A DNA stretch of 28,003 nucleotides from an uncultured Collinsella sp. (GTDB taxonomy: Bacteria; Actinomycetota; Coriobacteriia; Coriobacteriales; Coriobacteriaceae), in NCBI GenBank assembly GCA_900542175.1, contig UQNC01000027.1:1-28003 (forward strand), in the 5' to 3' direction. A model generated the notes under the pieces. The model had not been told where the DNA came from. It worked only from the letters and a program-made list of their open reading frames with translations, and did no database searches. This document shows, piece by piece, positions 13,559 to 21,347 of the stretch. The translations under genes were made by a program, and so were the position numbers. Each line of letters starts with the position of its first letter. Position 1 is the first letter of the stretch.

Positions 13559-15370
13559 ATGAATACTTCAATTGACATTTCCCACATCCGCAACTTCTCA
13601 ATCGTTGCGCACATTGACCATGGCAAGTCTACGATCAGCGACCGCATCCTCGAGCTCACCCATACCGTCGACGAGCGCGACATGGAGTCGCAGCTGCTCG
13701 ACACCATGGATATCGAGCGCGAGCGCGGCATCACGATCAAGTCCAACGCCGTCCGCGTGTCCTATGACGCCGACGACGGCGAGACGTATCAGTTCAACCT
13801 CATCGATACGCCGGGCCATGTAGACTTTACCTACGAGGTCTCGCGTTCGCTGGCCGCTTGTGAGGGCGCGGTGCTCGTCGTCGACGCCACTCAGGGTGTC
13901 GAGGCACAGACCGTCTCCAACGCGACGCTCGCCATGAACGCCAATCTGGACATTGTGCCCGCCATCAACAAGATCGACCTGCCCTCGGCCCATCCCGACG
14001 AGGTTAAGACCGAGATCGAGGACGACCTGGCGATTCCCGCCGATGATGCCGTGTGCGTCTCGGGCAAGACCGGCGAGGGCATTCACGATCTGCTGGAGTC
14101 CATCGTCTTTTTGATTTCGCCGCCTAAGGGCGATGCAAACGCTCCGCTCAAAGCGCTCATTTTGGATTCGTACTTTGACGAGTATCGCGGTGTGGTGGCT
14201 ACGGTGCGCGTCTTCGATGGTTCCATCAAAAAGGGCGATACCCTGCTTATGATGCAGGCCAAGGGCGACTTTTTGGTCGACGGCGTGGGCGTCAAGCGTC
14301 CTGCCGAGACCCCGGTCGACGCGCTGACCGTCGGCGAGGTCGGATATGTGGTCACGGGCTTGAAGGATCCCGAGGCCGTTCGCGTGGGCGATACCCTTAC
14401 GTGGGCGTCGAACCCCTGCCCCGAGCCGCTTCCCGGTTATCGCGAGGCCAAGCCCATGGTCTATACGGGCCTGTTCCCGATCGACAACAAGGACTACGAG
14501 AACCTGCGTGACGCGCTCGATAAACTGCACGTCAACGACCCGTCGTTGGTGTGGGAGCCCGAGACCTCGGTGGCGCTCGGCTTTGGCTTCCGCGTGGGCT
14601 TCCTGGGCCTGCTGCACATGGAAGTCGTCAAGGAACGCCTGGAGCGCGAGTTCAACCTGGACCTCATTGCCACGAGTCCCTCGGTTGACTATCACGTCTA
14701 CAAGACCGACGGCGAAATGATCGATGTCCGCAGTCCGCAGGACCTTCCCGAGGCCACACGCATCGATCGTATCGAGGAACCCTACCTCAAGGCAAAGATC
14801 ATCTGCCCGCCTGAGTACACGGGTGCCGTCATGCAGCTCGCCATCGAGCACCGCGGCGTCACAACCGACATGATCCACCTGACGAGCAAATCGGTCGAGA
14901 TGCGCTTCGATATGCCGCTCGCCGAGCTCATCTTGGACTTCTTCGATCAGCTCAAGAGCCGCACCAAGGGCTATGCCTCGCTCGACTACGAGTTCAACGA
15001 GTACCGTCCCTCCGAGCTCGTGAAGCTCGATATTTTGCTTTCGGGCGACGAGGTGGACGCGCTTTCGTTTATCGTCCATAAGGACAAGGCATATGGCCTG
15101 GCCCGTGGCCTGTGCGACAAGCTCAAGGAGATCATCCCGCGTCAGCTGTTCGAGGTGCCCATCCAGGGTGCTATCGGCAACAAGATCATCGCCCGTTCCA
15201 CCGTCAAGGCGCGTCGCAAGGACGTTCTTGCTAAGTGCTACGGCGGCGATATCTCGCGTAAGCGCAAGCTGCTCGAGAAGCAGAAAGAGGGCAAGAAGCG
15301 TATGAAGGCCATCGGATCGGTCGAGGTCCCGCAGGAGGCGTTTATGGCGATCCTCAAGGTGGACGAGTAG
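13559..15370 (+). CDS. lepA: Elongation factor 4 (LepA)
   Basis: The 603-residue translational GTPase acts on the ribosome under stress and in initiation. G1 is AHIDHGKST (17-25); G2 and G3 follow (RGITIKS, DTPGHVDF), and NKIDLPSA is G4. The C-terminal LepA-specific domain ends GSVEVPQEAFMAILKVDE. ATG 13559 is the only start that keeps the family N-terminus without excess; no purine-rich ribosome site precedes it, and the -10 box is seven bases away, so the message is probably leaderless. dusB starts four bases after its stop, forming an operon with hemW. Confidence 0.97.
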   Translation: MNTSIDISHIRNFSIVAHIDHGKSTISDRILELTHTVDERDMESQLLDTMDIERERGITIKSNAVRVSYDADDGETYQFNLIDTPGHVDFTYEVSRSLAACEGAVLVVDATQGVEAQTVSNATLAMNANLDIVPAINKIDLPSAHPDEVKTEIEDDLAIPADDAVCVSGKTGEGIHDLLESIVFLISPPKGDANAPLKALILDSYFDEYRGVVATVRVFDGSIKKGDTLLMMQAKGDFLVDGVGVKRPAETPVDALTVGEVGYVVTGLKDPEAVRVGDTLTWASNPCPEPLPGYREAKPMVYTGLFPIDNKDYENLRDALDKLHVNDPSLVWEPETSVALGFGFRVGFLGLLHMEVVKERLEREFNLDLIATSPSVDYHVYKTDGEMIDVRSPQDLPEATRIDRIEEPYLKAKIICPPEYTGAVMQLAIEHRGVTTDMIHLTSKSVEMRFDMPLAELILDFFDQLKSRTKGYASLDYEFNEYRPSELVKLDILLSGDEVDALSFIVHKDKAYGLARGLCDKLKEIIPRQLFEVPIQGAIGNKIIARSTVKARRKDVLAKCYGGDISRKRKLLEKQKEGKKRMKAIGSVEVPQEAFMAILKVDE

Positions 15371-15374
15371 GTCC

Positions 15375-16418
15375 ATGGCGCTTTCTGAATACAGCAAGCG
15401 GCTGCTGGGTGCCTATGCCGAGCAGCCGTTCCTTATGGCTCCCATGGCGGGCGTGACCGACCCCGCCTATCGCATCATGTGTCGCCGCCGCGGTGCCAAC
15501 CTTGCCTACAGCGAGATGGTGAGCGTGGCGGGTCTTGCCTATGCCAGCAACAAGACCTGGCGCCTGGTGCTACCGGCCGACGAGGAGCAGCAGATTTGCG
15601 TGCAGCTCTTTGGCTCCAAGCCCGATCAGTTTGCGAGCGCCGTCGCCGCCGTCGAGGAGCGCGTTGGCGATCGCCTGTCGCTGATTGATATCAACATGGC
15701 CTGCCCGGCTCGCAAGGTTGTCACCAAGGGCGAGGGTTCGGCGCTCATGCGCACGCCCGACCTGGCGGAGAAGATCGTCGAGGCCACGGTGGGCGCGGCG
15801 CATGTGCCCGTGACCGTCAAGATCCGCAAGGGCTTTTATGCCGAGGACCGTAATGCCGCGACGTTTGCCCAGATGCTTGAGGGCGCAGGGGCTGCCGTAG
15901 TCGCCGTGCATGGTCGTTGCGCCACGCAGCTCTACACGGGCCAGGCTGATTGGTCGGTCGTCGATGAGGTTGCCGACGCTGTCGAGATTCCCGTGATTGG
16001 TTCGGGCGATGTGTTCTCGGCCGAGGACGCTGCTGAGCATCTGCACGGCTCGGGTGCCAGCGCGGTGTTTATCGCGCGCGGCATCTACGGCAATCCGTGG
16101 GTGTTCGGCGATGCCCGAGCCCTTGCACTCGATGGCACGCCGGTTCCTTCTCGCTCCTCGGTCGAGCGCCTGGAGGCTCTGCGCGAGCACCTGACGTTGA
16201 CGCACGAGCTTCTGCCGCTCATGTCGCGCGCCCGCACGTACGCAAGCTGGTACTTAAAAGGCATGCCCCATGCCGCCGCCTGGCGCGCTCAGGTGGTGCG
16301 TTGCTCTACGTACGAGGAGTTCATGTCGCTGGTCGATGATATCGAGCGCGATGTGGTGGCCTGCGAGGCCGCGCTTGCCGCCGGTGAGTCGGTGCCCACT
16401 CATCCACTGGAGGCTTAA
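15375..16418 (+). CDS. dusB: tRNA-dihydrouridine synthase
   Basis: The 347-residue FMN enzyme reduces uridines in the tRNA D-loop. The TIM-barrel start PFLMAPMAGVTDPAYR, the catalytic cysteine in DINMACPARKVVTKGEGSAL (C110), TVKIRKGF, VHGRCATQLYTGQADW, and the FMN phosphate site GSGDVFSAEDA and IARGIYGNPW mark it as bacterial Dus of the DusB type. The ATG at 15375 follows AAGGTGG inside the lepA end. hemW begins two bases after its stop. Confidence 0.93.
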   Translation: MALSEYSKRLLGAYAEQPFLMAPMAGVTDPAYRIMCRRRGANLAYSEMVSVAGLAYASNKTWRLVLPADEEQQICVQLFGSKPDQFASAVAAVEERVGDRLSLIDINMACPARKVVTKGEGSALMRTPDLAEKIVEATVGAAHVPVTVKIRKGFYAEDRNAATFAQMLEGAGAAVVAVHGRCATQLYTGQADWSVVDEVADAVEIPVIGSGDVFSAEDAAEHLHGSGASAVFIARGIYGNPWVFGDARALALDGTPVPSRSSVERLEALREHLTLTHELLPLMSRARTYASWYLKGMPHAAAWRAQVVRCSTYEEFMSLVDDIERDVVACEAALAAGESVPTHPLEA

Positions 16419-16420
16419 GG

Positions 16421-17653
16421 GTGGCCGTTACCGCGCTGTACGTGCATGTGCCGTTTTGCGCTCAAAAATGCCGCTATTGCGACTTTGACTCGCGCAGCTT
16501 TGCTCTGTGTGATTTGGATGCTGCGCTCGATTCCTATTTTGAGCAGCTGTATGCGCGCCTCGATTCCTTTGGCGACGCCGGGACGCTTGCGCAGGTCCGC
16601 ACGGTCTATATTGGCGGCGGCACGCCGTCACTGGCTGGGGAGCGCCTGGTGAAACTTGCCCGTCGTATCTCCATGTGGTGCAAGCCCGTTGAATTTACTT
16701 GCGAAGCCAATCCTGAGTCCCTGACCGCCGAGCTCGCCACCGCGCTTGCCGAGGCGGGTGTCACGCGCATCTCTCTGGGCGTGCAAACCCTCGACAATAC
16801 CGAGCTGGTTGCTATTGGCCGCATTCACGATGCTAATCGGGCACTTGCGGCTATCGCGACGGTAAAGGACACTGGCCTCGATGTGTCGTGCGACCTTATG
16901 TGTGGCCTTCCCGGGCAGACGGCGGCGAGTTGGCAGCGCACGCTCGATGGCGTGTTGGCGGCGGCGCCTCATCATGTGTCGGTCTACCCGCTCACGCTCG
17001 AGGAGGGCACGCCACTCTATCGCATGGCGTGCCGTGACGAGTCGCTCGAGCCTGATGAGGATTTTCAGGCCGCCTGCATGGATGTGGCACGCGAGCTCCT
17101 GGGTGCCGCCGGCTATCACCCGTATGAGGTGGCGAGCTACGCGCTCGATGGGCATGAATGTGCCCATAATATCGCCTACTGGACTGGTCGGGGCTACCTG
17201 GGCCTGGGTCGTTCTGCCGCGGGCATGCTCGACGACGAGGATTTCGACCGCTTGGCTGGACTGTTTCCCGGCGTGGCTCCCCGTGGTGACTTTCACCGCG
17301 TGCGTTTGGTACAACGCGACGATGCCGCGACGATGTTTGATGCCGAGTATCTGTCGCGGCGCGAGGCGGCGGCCGAGGACCTGATGCTCGCTTGTCGCAT
17401 GACGCGCGGTGTTGATTCCGACCTGTTGGTTCGCGCGTCTCGTGTCATCCCTGCCGATGAACTGGCAGCGGCTTGTGATCGCGCTCTTGAGCTTGGGCTT
17501 GCCACTTGGGTGCCCGAGCACGGTGATACCCATGCGGGGCCTATCGCCTCTGTCGATGTCATCGCTGGCCGCACCTGTGCCCGTCTGGCGCCGACCCATC
17601 TGGGCTGGCTCGATGGAAATGTTCTGTTCGAGCTGTTTTGGGATCTAGCTTAG
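16421..17653 (+). CDS. hemW: Radical SAM heme chaperone HemW
   Basis: The 410-residue protein carries a [4Fe-4S] radical SAM site CxxxCxxC (C13, C17, C20 in PFCAQKCRYCDF), GGGTPS, GVQTLD, GLPGQT and the HNIAYWTGRGYLGLG block typical of HemW. It was long misnamed coproporphyrinogen oxidase; HemW proteins bind heme and deliver it to respiratory enzymes, and lack the extra residues of true HemN. The GTG at 16421 has GGAGG at 16409-16413. It lies downstream of lepA, a frequent lepA-hemW linkage in bacteria. Confidence 0.93.
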   Translation: MAVTALYVHVPFCAQKCRYCDFDSRSFALCDLDAALDSYFEQLYARLDSFGDAGTLAQVRTVYIGGGTPSLAGERLVKLARRISMWCKPVEFTCEANPESLTAELATALAEAGVTRISLGVQTLDNTELVAIGRIHDANRALAAIATVKDTGLDVSCDLMCGLPGQTAASWQRTLDGVLAAAPHHVSVYPLTLEEGTPLYRMACRDESLEPDEDFQAACMDVARELLGAAGYHPYEVASYALDGHECAHNIAYWTGRGYLGLGRSAAGMLDDEDFDRLAGLFPGVAPRGDFHRVRLVQRDDAATMFDAEYLSRREAAAEDLMLACRMTRGVDSDLLVRASRVIPADELAAACDRALELGLATWVPEHGDTHAGPIASVDVIAGRTCARLAPTHLGWLDGNVLFELFWDLA

Positions 17654-17654
17654 G

Positions 17655-17669
17655 CCGCTCGGGTAGAAT
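17655..17669 (+). promoter_or_regulatory. Probable promoter of the first dnaJ-type gene
   Basis: CCGCTCGGGTAGAAT ends in a TAGAAT -10 box and shares 11 bases with the lepA promoter. No clear -35 is present. No CIRCE or HAIR heat-shock operator was recognised nearby. Confidence 0.55.
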
Positions 17670-17711
17670 TACCGGAATATATACGCTGCTGTGAGCAGGA
17701 GGTTGCCGCGC

Positions 17712-18815
17712 ATGGCGACGATGAACGAAAAAGATTACTACGAGATTCTGGGTGTCTCCAAGGACGCCACCTCGCGTGATATTCAAAAGGCCTTCCAGCA
17801 AAAGGCCCGTAAGCTCCATCCGGACGTCAATAAAGAGCCGGATGCCGAGGAAAAGTTTAAAGAGGTTTCCGAGGCCTACGCCGTGCTTTCGGATGAGCAA
17901 AAACGTGCGCGCTACGACGCCATGCGTTCTGGCAATCCCTTTGCCGGTGCTCCTACGGCTTCGCCCTATGGTGGCGGCTACGCCGGCAGCACGGGCTATG
18001 GCAATCCCTTTGAGGGCGGCTTTCCCTTTGGTGGCGCCTGGGGCCAGCAGCGTCGCGGCCAGGCTGCCTACAATCCCGAGAACGGCGCCAACGTGGTCGT
18101 CGATATCAAACTCGACGCCAAGGAGGCCAAGGGCGGTGCCCGCAAGACCGTCCGCTACACGCGCTTCGATACCTGTAGCAACTGCGGCGGCTCGGGCTCC
18201 GTTTCGTCTGAGCATGCCCATACCTGCCCGAGCTGCGGTGGCCGCGGCCACATCGACGTCGACCTGTCCTTCCTGTTTGGTGCGGGCACGTTCCAGTCGG
18301 TCTGCCCCGAGTGCGGCGGTTCCGGTAAGGTCGTGGCCGACCCCTGCCCCGATTGCGGCGGCAGCGGGCGAACCCGTGTGACCTCCGAGCAGACGATTGA
18401 GTTTCCTGCCGGCACGCACGATGGCGACGAGGTCCGCATTAGCGGCATGGGCCATGCTGGCACTAACGGTGCCGCGGGCGGCGACCTGGTCGGCCGCGCC
18501 CATGTTGAGGCCGAGCGCTTGGAAGGCAAAGCTCGTACTGGCTTTTACCTGATGGGCATTGTGGCGCCGTTTTTGGTGCTGTCGGCCATCTCGGGAGTGT
18601 TCTCGGCCTTTGCCGTGATGTGCTTTATTCCGTTTACCATGGGCCTGTTCATGGTGCTTTCGGACGGTGTGCTTCATCGCAGCCTGCTGTGGTGGAAGCG
18701 CGGTGCGATGCAGTTTGCCAACGGTTTTGCCAACGGCTTCATGTTCGCGCTCGTGTCGGTTTGGTTCGCGAGCTGCTCGCAACGGGCCATGCTTTCGCCG
18801 TATCAAATGCAATAA
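17712..18815 (+). CDS. DnaJ-type J-domain protein with C-terminal membrane domain
   Basis: This 367-residue protein starts like a true DnaJ: a J domain with HPD at 36-38, a Gly/Phe-rich region (about 73-115), a first substrate-binding segment, and a four-repeat zinc finger (C155-x2-C158, C172-x2-C175, C198-x2-C201, C212-x2-C215). The IEFPAGTHDGDEVRISGMG strand follows. After GGDLVGRAHVEAERLEG the second C-terminal domain and dimerisation region are missing and replaced by about 90 residues with three hydrophobic segments (about 277-297, 299-318, 336-354). It may recruit Hsp70 to the membrane (inference). The ATG at 17712 has AGGAGG at 17697-17702, partly covered by a CTGCT/AGCAG hairpin. No frameshift explains the replacement. 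Confidence 0.85.
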   Translation: MATMNEKDYYEILGVSKDATSRDIQKAFQQKARKLHPDVNKEPDAEEKFKEVSEAYAVLSDEQKRARYDAMRSGNPFAGAPTASPYGGGYAGSTGYGNPFEGGFPFGGAWGQQRRGQAAYNPENGANVVVDIKLDAKEAKGGARKTVRYTRFDTCSNCGGSGSVSSEHAHTCPSCGGRGHIDVDLSFLFGAGTFQSVCPECGGSGKVVADPCPDCGGSGRTRVTSEQTIEFPAGTHDGDEVRISGMGHAGTNGAAGGDLVGRAHVEAERLEGKARTGFYLMGIVAPFLVLSAISGVFSAFAVMCFIPFTMGLFMVLSDGVLHRSLLWWKRGAMQFANGFANGFMFALVSVWFASCSQRAMLSPYQMQ

Positions 18816-18844
18816 CATCAAACCCTTTGTTTGCGGTCGGCCCA

Positions 18845-18857
18845 GCTTGGGTATAGG
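18845..18857 (+). promoter_or_regulatory. Possible promoter of the second dnaJ gene
   Basis: GCTTGGGTATAGG resembles the GCTCGGGTA-containing boxes before lepA and the first dnaJ, with a TATAGG -10 at 18852-18857, about 40 bases before the GTG start. Confidence 0.4.
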
Positions 18858-18896
18858 ACGCACTGTGACAATAATGAAAGTCGGAAGGATTCGGTC

Positions 18897-20045
18897 GTGT
18901 CGGAAAATAGGGATTACTACGAGGTGCTTGGCGTCGACAGGGATGCCGACGCGCGGACGATTAAGCGTGCGTTTTTAAAGAAGGCCCGTACCGTACATCC
19001 GGATGTTTCGGACGATCCCGAGGCCGAGGCCAAGTTCAAGGAGCTCAACGAGGCCTATTCCGTTCTTTCCGATGAGCAGAAGCGTGCTAACTACGACCGT
19101 TACGGCACTGCCGACGGTCCTGGTGGTTCGGGCTATGTCGACATCAACGATATCTTTGGTGGCATGGGCATGGACGACCTGTTCTCGTCGTTCTTTGGCG
19201 GTGGCGCCGGTGGTGGCGCCCGCAGCCGTCGTGAGCGTCGTCGCGGACGTGACATGGCCATCTCCCTTTCGGTGACGCTCGAGGAGGCGGCGCTCGGTTG
19301 CAAAAAGACGATCAGCTATGATCGCCTTGCTCCCTGCGAGGACTGCAACGGTACCGGTAGGGCCGAGGGTGCACAGGAAAAGCAGTGCAGTCGCTGCCAC
19401 GGTACGGGCTACGTCACGACGGTTCAGCGATCGTTTTTGGGCCAGGTTCAGTCTTCCTCGCCTTGCCCCGACTGCCATGGCGAGGGCACGGTTATTGACC
19501 ATCCCTGCGAGACCTGCGACGGCCGGGGCCGCACGCCTTCGCACGAAAAGATCGACATCGATATTCCCGCCGGCGTTTCGACCGGTCGCCAGCTGCGTGT
19601 GAGCGGCTTTGGCGAGGCCGGCCTTCGCGGCGAGCCTTCGGGCGACCTGATTGTCAACGTGCGCGTTGCCGACCATGAGCGCTTTAAGCGCAACAGTGAC
19701 GACCTGTACCTGGTGAGCGATATCTCGATTGCGCAGGCTGCGCTTGGCTGCGAGATCGAGGTCGAGGGCATTATGCCCGACGAGGTCGTTAAGGTGACGG
19801 TTCCCGCCGGCGCCCAGTACGGCGACACCGTGAGCGTCAATAATTACGGCATGCCGCGTATCGGCGGTGGCGGTTCGCGCGGTCGTCTGGTCGTGCAGCT
19901 GCGCGTGGTCGTCCCCACCAATCTCTCTAACAAGCAGCGCGAGCTGCTTCGCGCCTTCGCCGACGAGATGGGCGATGACGTCGCATCCGGTAAGAAGTCG
20001 GTGACCGACCGTATCAAGAGTGCCCTCGACGACATCCTCGATTAA
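18897..20045 (+). CDS. dnaJ: Chaperone protein DnaJ
   Basis: The 382-residue Hsp40 co-chaperone stimulates DnaK ATPase and delivers unfolded clients. It is complete: J domain with HPD at 34-36, G/F region (about 86-108), an unusually arginine-rich patch SRRERRRGRD, C-terminal domain I, and a zinc finger with four CxxCxGxG repeats (147-211). Domain II (DLYLVSDISIAQAALGCEIEVEG) and a dimerisation tail follow. The GTG at 18897 has GGAAGGA seven bases upstream. grpE, dnaK and hrcA are absent here; the gene instead leads mtaB-phoH-ybeY-dgkA-era-recO, an arrangement like the dnaJ-distal parts of heat-shock operons in Firmicutes. This may be the second DnaJ (DnaJ2 type) of the genome. Confidence 0.93.
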   Translation: MSENRDYYEVLGVDRDADARTIKRAFLKKARTVHPDVSDDPEAEAKFKELNEAYSVLSDEQKRANYDRYGTADGPGGSGYVDINDIFGGMGMDDLFSSFFGGGAGGGARSRRERRRGRDMAISLSVTLEEAALGCKKTISYDRLAPCEDCNGTGRAEGAQEKQCSRCHGTGYVTTVQRSFLGQVQSSSPCPDCHGEGTVIDHPCETCDGRGRTPSHEKIDIDIPAGVSTGRQLRVSGFGEAGLRGEPSGDLIVNVRVADHERFKRNSDDLYLVSDISIAQAALGCEIEVEGIMPDEVVKVTVPAGAQYGDTVSVNNYGMPRIGGGGSRGRLVVQLRVVVPTNLSNKQRELLRAFADEMGDDVASGKKSVTDRIKSALDDILD

Positions 20046-20054
20046 GGAGCCCGT

Positions 20055-21347
20055 GTGCTCGCACCCCATATTTCCGTCGTCAACCTCGGTTGCCGTGTCA
20101 ACCGGGTTGAGTCTGACCGTATCACTGCCGATCTTATGCGCCTGGGCTTTGCTATTGTGGAGCCCCAGGATGCCGATTTGATCGTCATTAACACCTGTGC
20201 CGTTACGGGCGAGGCCGAGGCCAAGACCCGTAAGGCCGTCCGTCATGCGCTGGCCCATCCAAATGAGCCCTATGTGCTCGTGACCGGTTGCGTGGTCAAT
20301 TTGCATCCCGAGGAGCTGTTGGAGCTTTCGGATCGCGTGATCGCCGAGCCGTCCAAGATCGATGTCGCCGAACGTGTCTGCGAGGTGCTGGGCGTTGAGT
20401 CCGATAGCGTTCCCGCCTGCAGCGATGGCGAGGTGGTCGATGCGCTCGGTCGCTCTCGCCTGGGCGTGAAGATCCAGGACGGCTGCAACCATCGCTGCAC
20501 CTATTGCATTGTGTGGAAGGCGCGCGGCCCCGAGCGCTCCGTGCCTGTCGAGTCCGTGCTTGAGCAAGTTCGCGAGGCCCAGGAGGCCGGCGTGCCCGAG
20601 GTGGTGCTGACCGGTGTGAACCTGGGTGCCTACGATGGCAAGAGCGCGACCGACGAGCATGTCGAAATCGATGAGCTGCTCGAGGCCATCATGGAGCGCA
20701 CGACTATTGCGCATGTGCGCATTTCCTCGGTCGAACCCATGGATATCTCTGAGCGCCTGCTTAAGGTTATGGCGCGCTATCCGCAGCGTATTGCCCCGTT
20801 TTTGCACCTGCCCGTGCAGTCCGGCTGTACGGCGACGCTGCATCGCATGGGTCGTCCCTATAGTGCCGAGGCCTTTGAGGACACGGTGCGCATGATTCGC
20901 GCCATCCTGCCGCAGGCGTCTCTTTCGTGCGACGTCATCGTCGGTTTTCCTGGTGAGACGGACGAGGAGTTCGAGGAGTCGCTGGCGCTGTGCCGCCGTG
21001 TGGGTTTCTCGCGTATGCACGTGTTCCGCTATAGCAAGCGTCCCGGTACCCTTGCTGCCGACATGCCCGACCAGGTGCCGCCCGAGGTTATGGCCGAGCG
21101 CAGCCGTCGTATGCGAGACACGGCGCAGGAGCTCGCTATTGCCGATGCTCGTCGTCGCGTGGGCACTGTCGAGCGTGCCGTGCTCGAGTATGGTGACAGC
21201 CTGACGCTCGGTTCGTTCCATCATGCCCGTCTTGACGATACCTGTGGACTTACAGCCCCGTGCCTGCTCGATGTTGCTATCATCGGAGTCGATGATTCCG
21301 GCTTGGTCCATGCGCGCAGGGAGGTCCATGGAAGCCTCGAAGATTAG
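20055..21347 (+). CDS. mtaB: tRNA (ms2t6A37) methylthiotransferase MtaB
   Basis: The 430-residue radical SAM enzyme adds a methylthio group to t6A37 of tRNAs reading ANN codons. The N-terminal cluster-binding domain supplies C13 (NLGCRVN), C48 (NTCAVTGEAEAKTRK) and C79. The radical SAM CxxxCxxC is C144, C148 and C151. A TRAM-like domain occupies the C-terminus. NLGCRVN and the E-A-E-A-K-T-R-K run distinguish MtaB from MiaB and RimO. The segment after the radical SAM motif reads IVWKARG rather than the usual IIPxARG, a small divergence. GTG 20055 has AAGGAG at 20044-20049. It overlaps phoH by 20 bases. Confidence 0.92.
   Translation: MLAPHISVVNLGCRVNRVESDRITADLMRLGFAIVEPQDADLIVINTCAVTGEAEAKTRKAVRHALAHPNEPYVLVTGCVVNLHPEELLELSDRVIAEPSKIDVAERVCEVLGVESDSVPACSDGEVVDALGRSRLGVKIQDGCNHRCTYCIVWKARGPERSVPVESVLEQVREAQEAGVPEVVLTGVNLGAYDGKSATDEHVEIDELLEAIMERTTIAHVRISSVEPMDISERLLKVMARYPQRIAPFLHLPVQSGCTATLHRMGRPYSAEAFEDTVRMIRAILPQASLSCDVIVGFPGETDEEFEESLALCRRVGFSRMHVFRYSKRPGTLAADMPDQVPPEVMAERSRRMRDTAQELAIADARRRVGTVERAVLEYGDSLTLGSFHHARLDDTCGLTAPCLLDVAIIGVDDSGLVHARREVHGSLED

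Noticed and set aside
13598..15397. A 599-codon minus-strand frame opposite lepA
   Set aside because: Shadow of the GC-rich lepA reading frame; no motif or ribosome site supports it.
18520..18815. A frameshift in the first dnaJ hiding a normal C-terminal domain II
   Set aside because: Neither other forward frame of this stretch encodes anything like the GDLxVxVxV / DLYxxxxI domain II strands; the hydrophobic C-terminus is one continuous frame with normal codon use.
17640..18900. CIRCE or HAIR heat-shock operators at the dnaJ genes
   Set aside because: Neither TTAGCACTC-N9-GAGTGCTAA nor CTTGAGT-N7-ACTCAAG, nor a near match, was seen.
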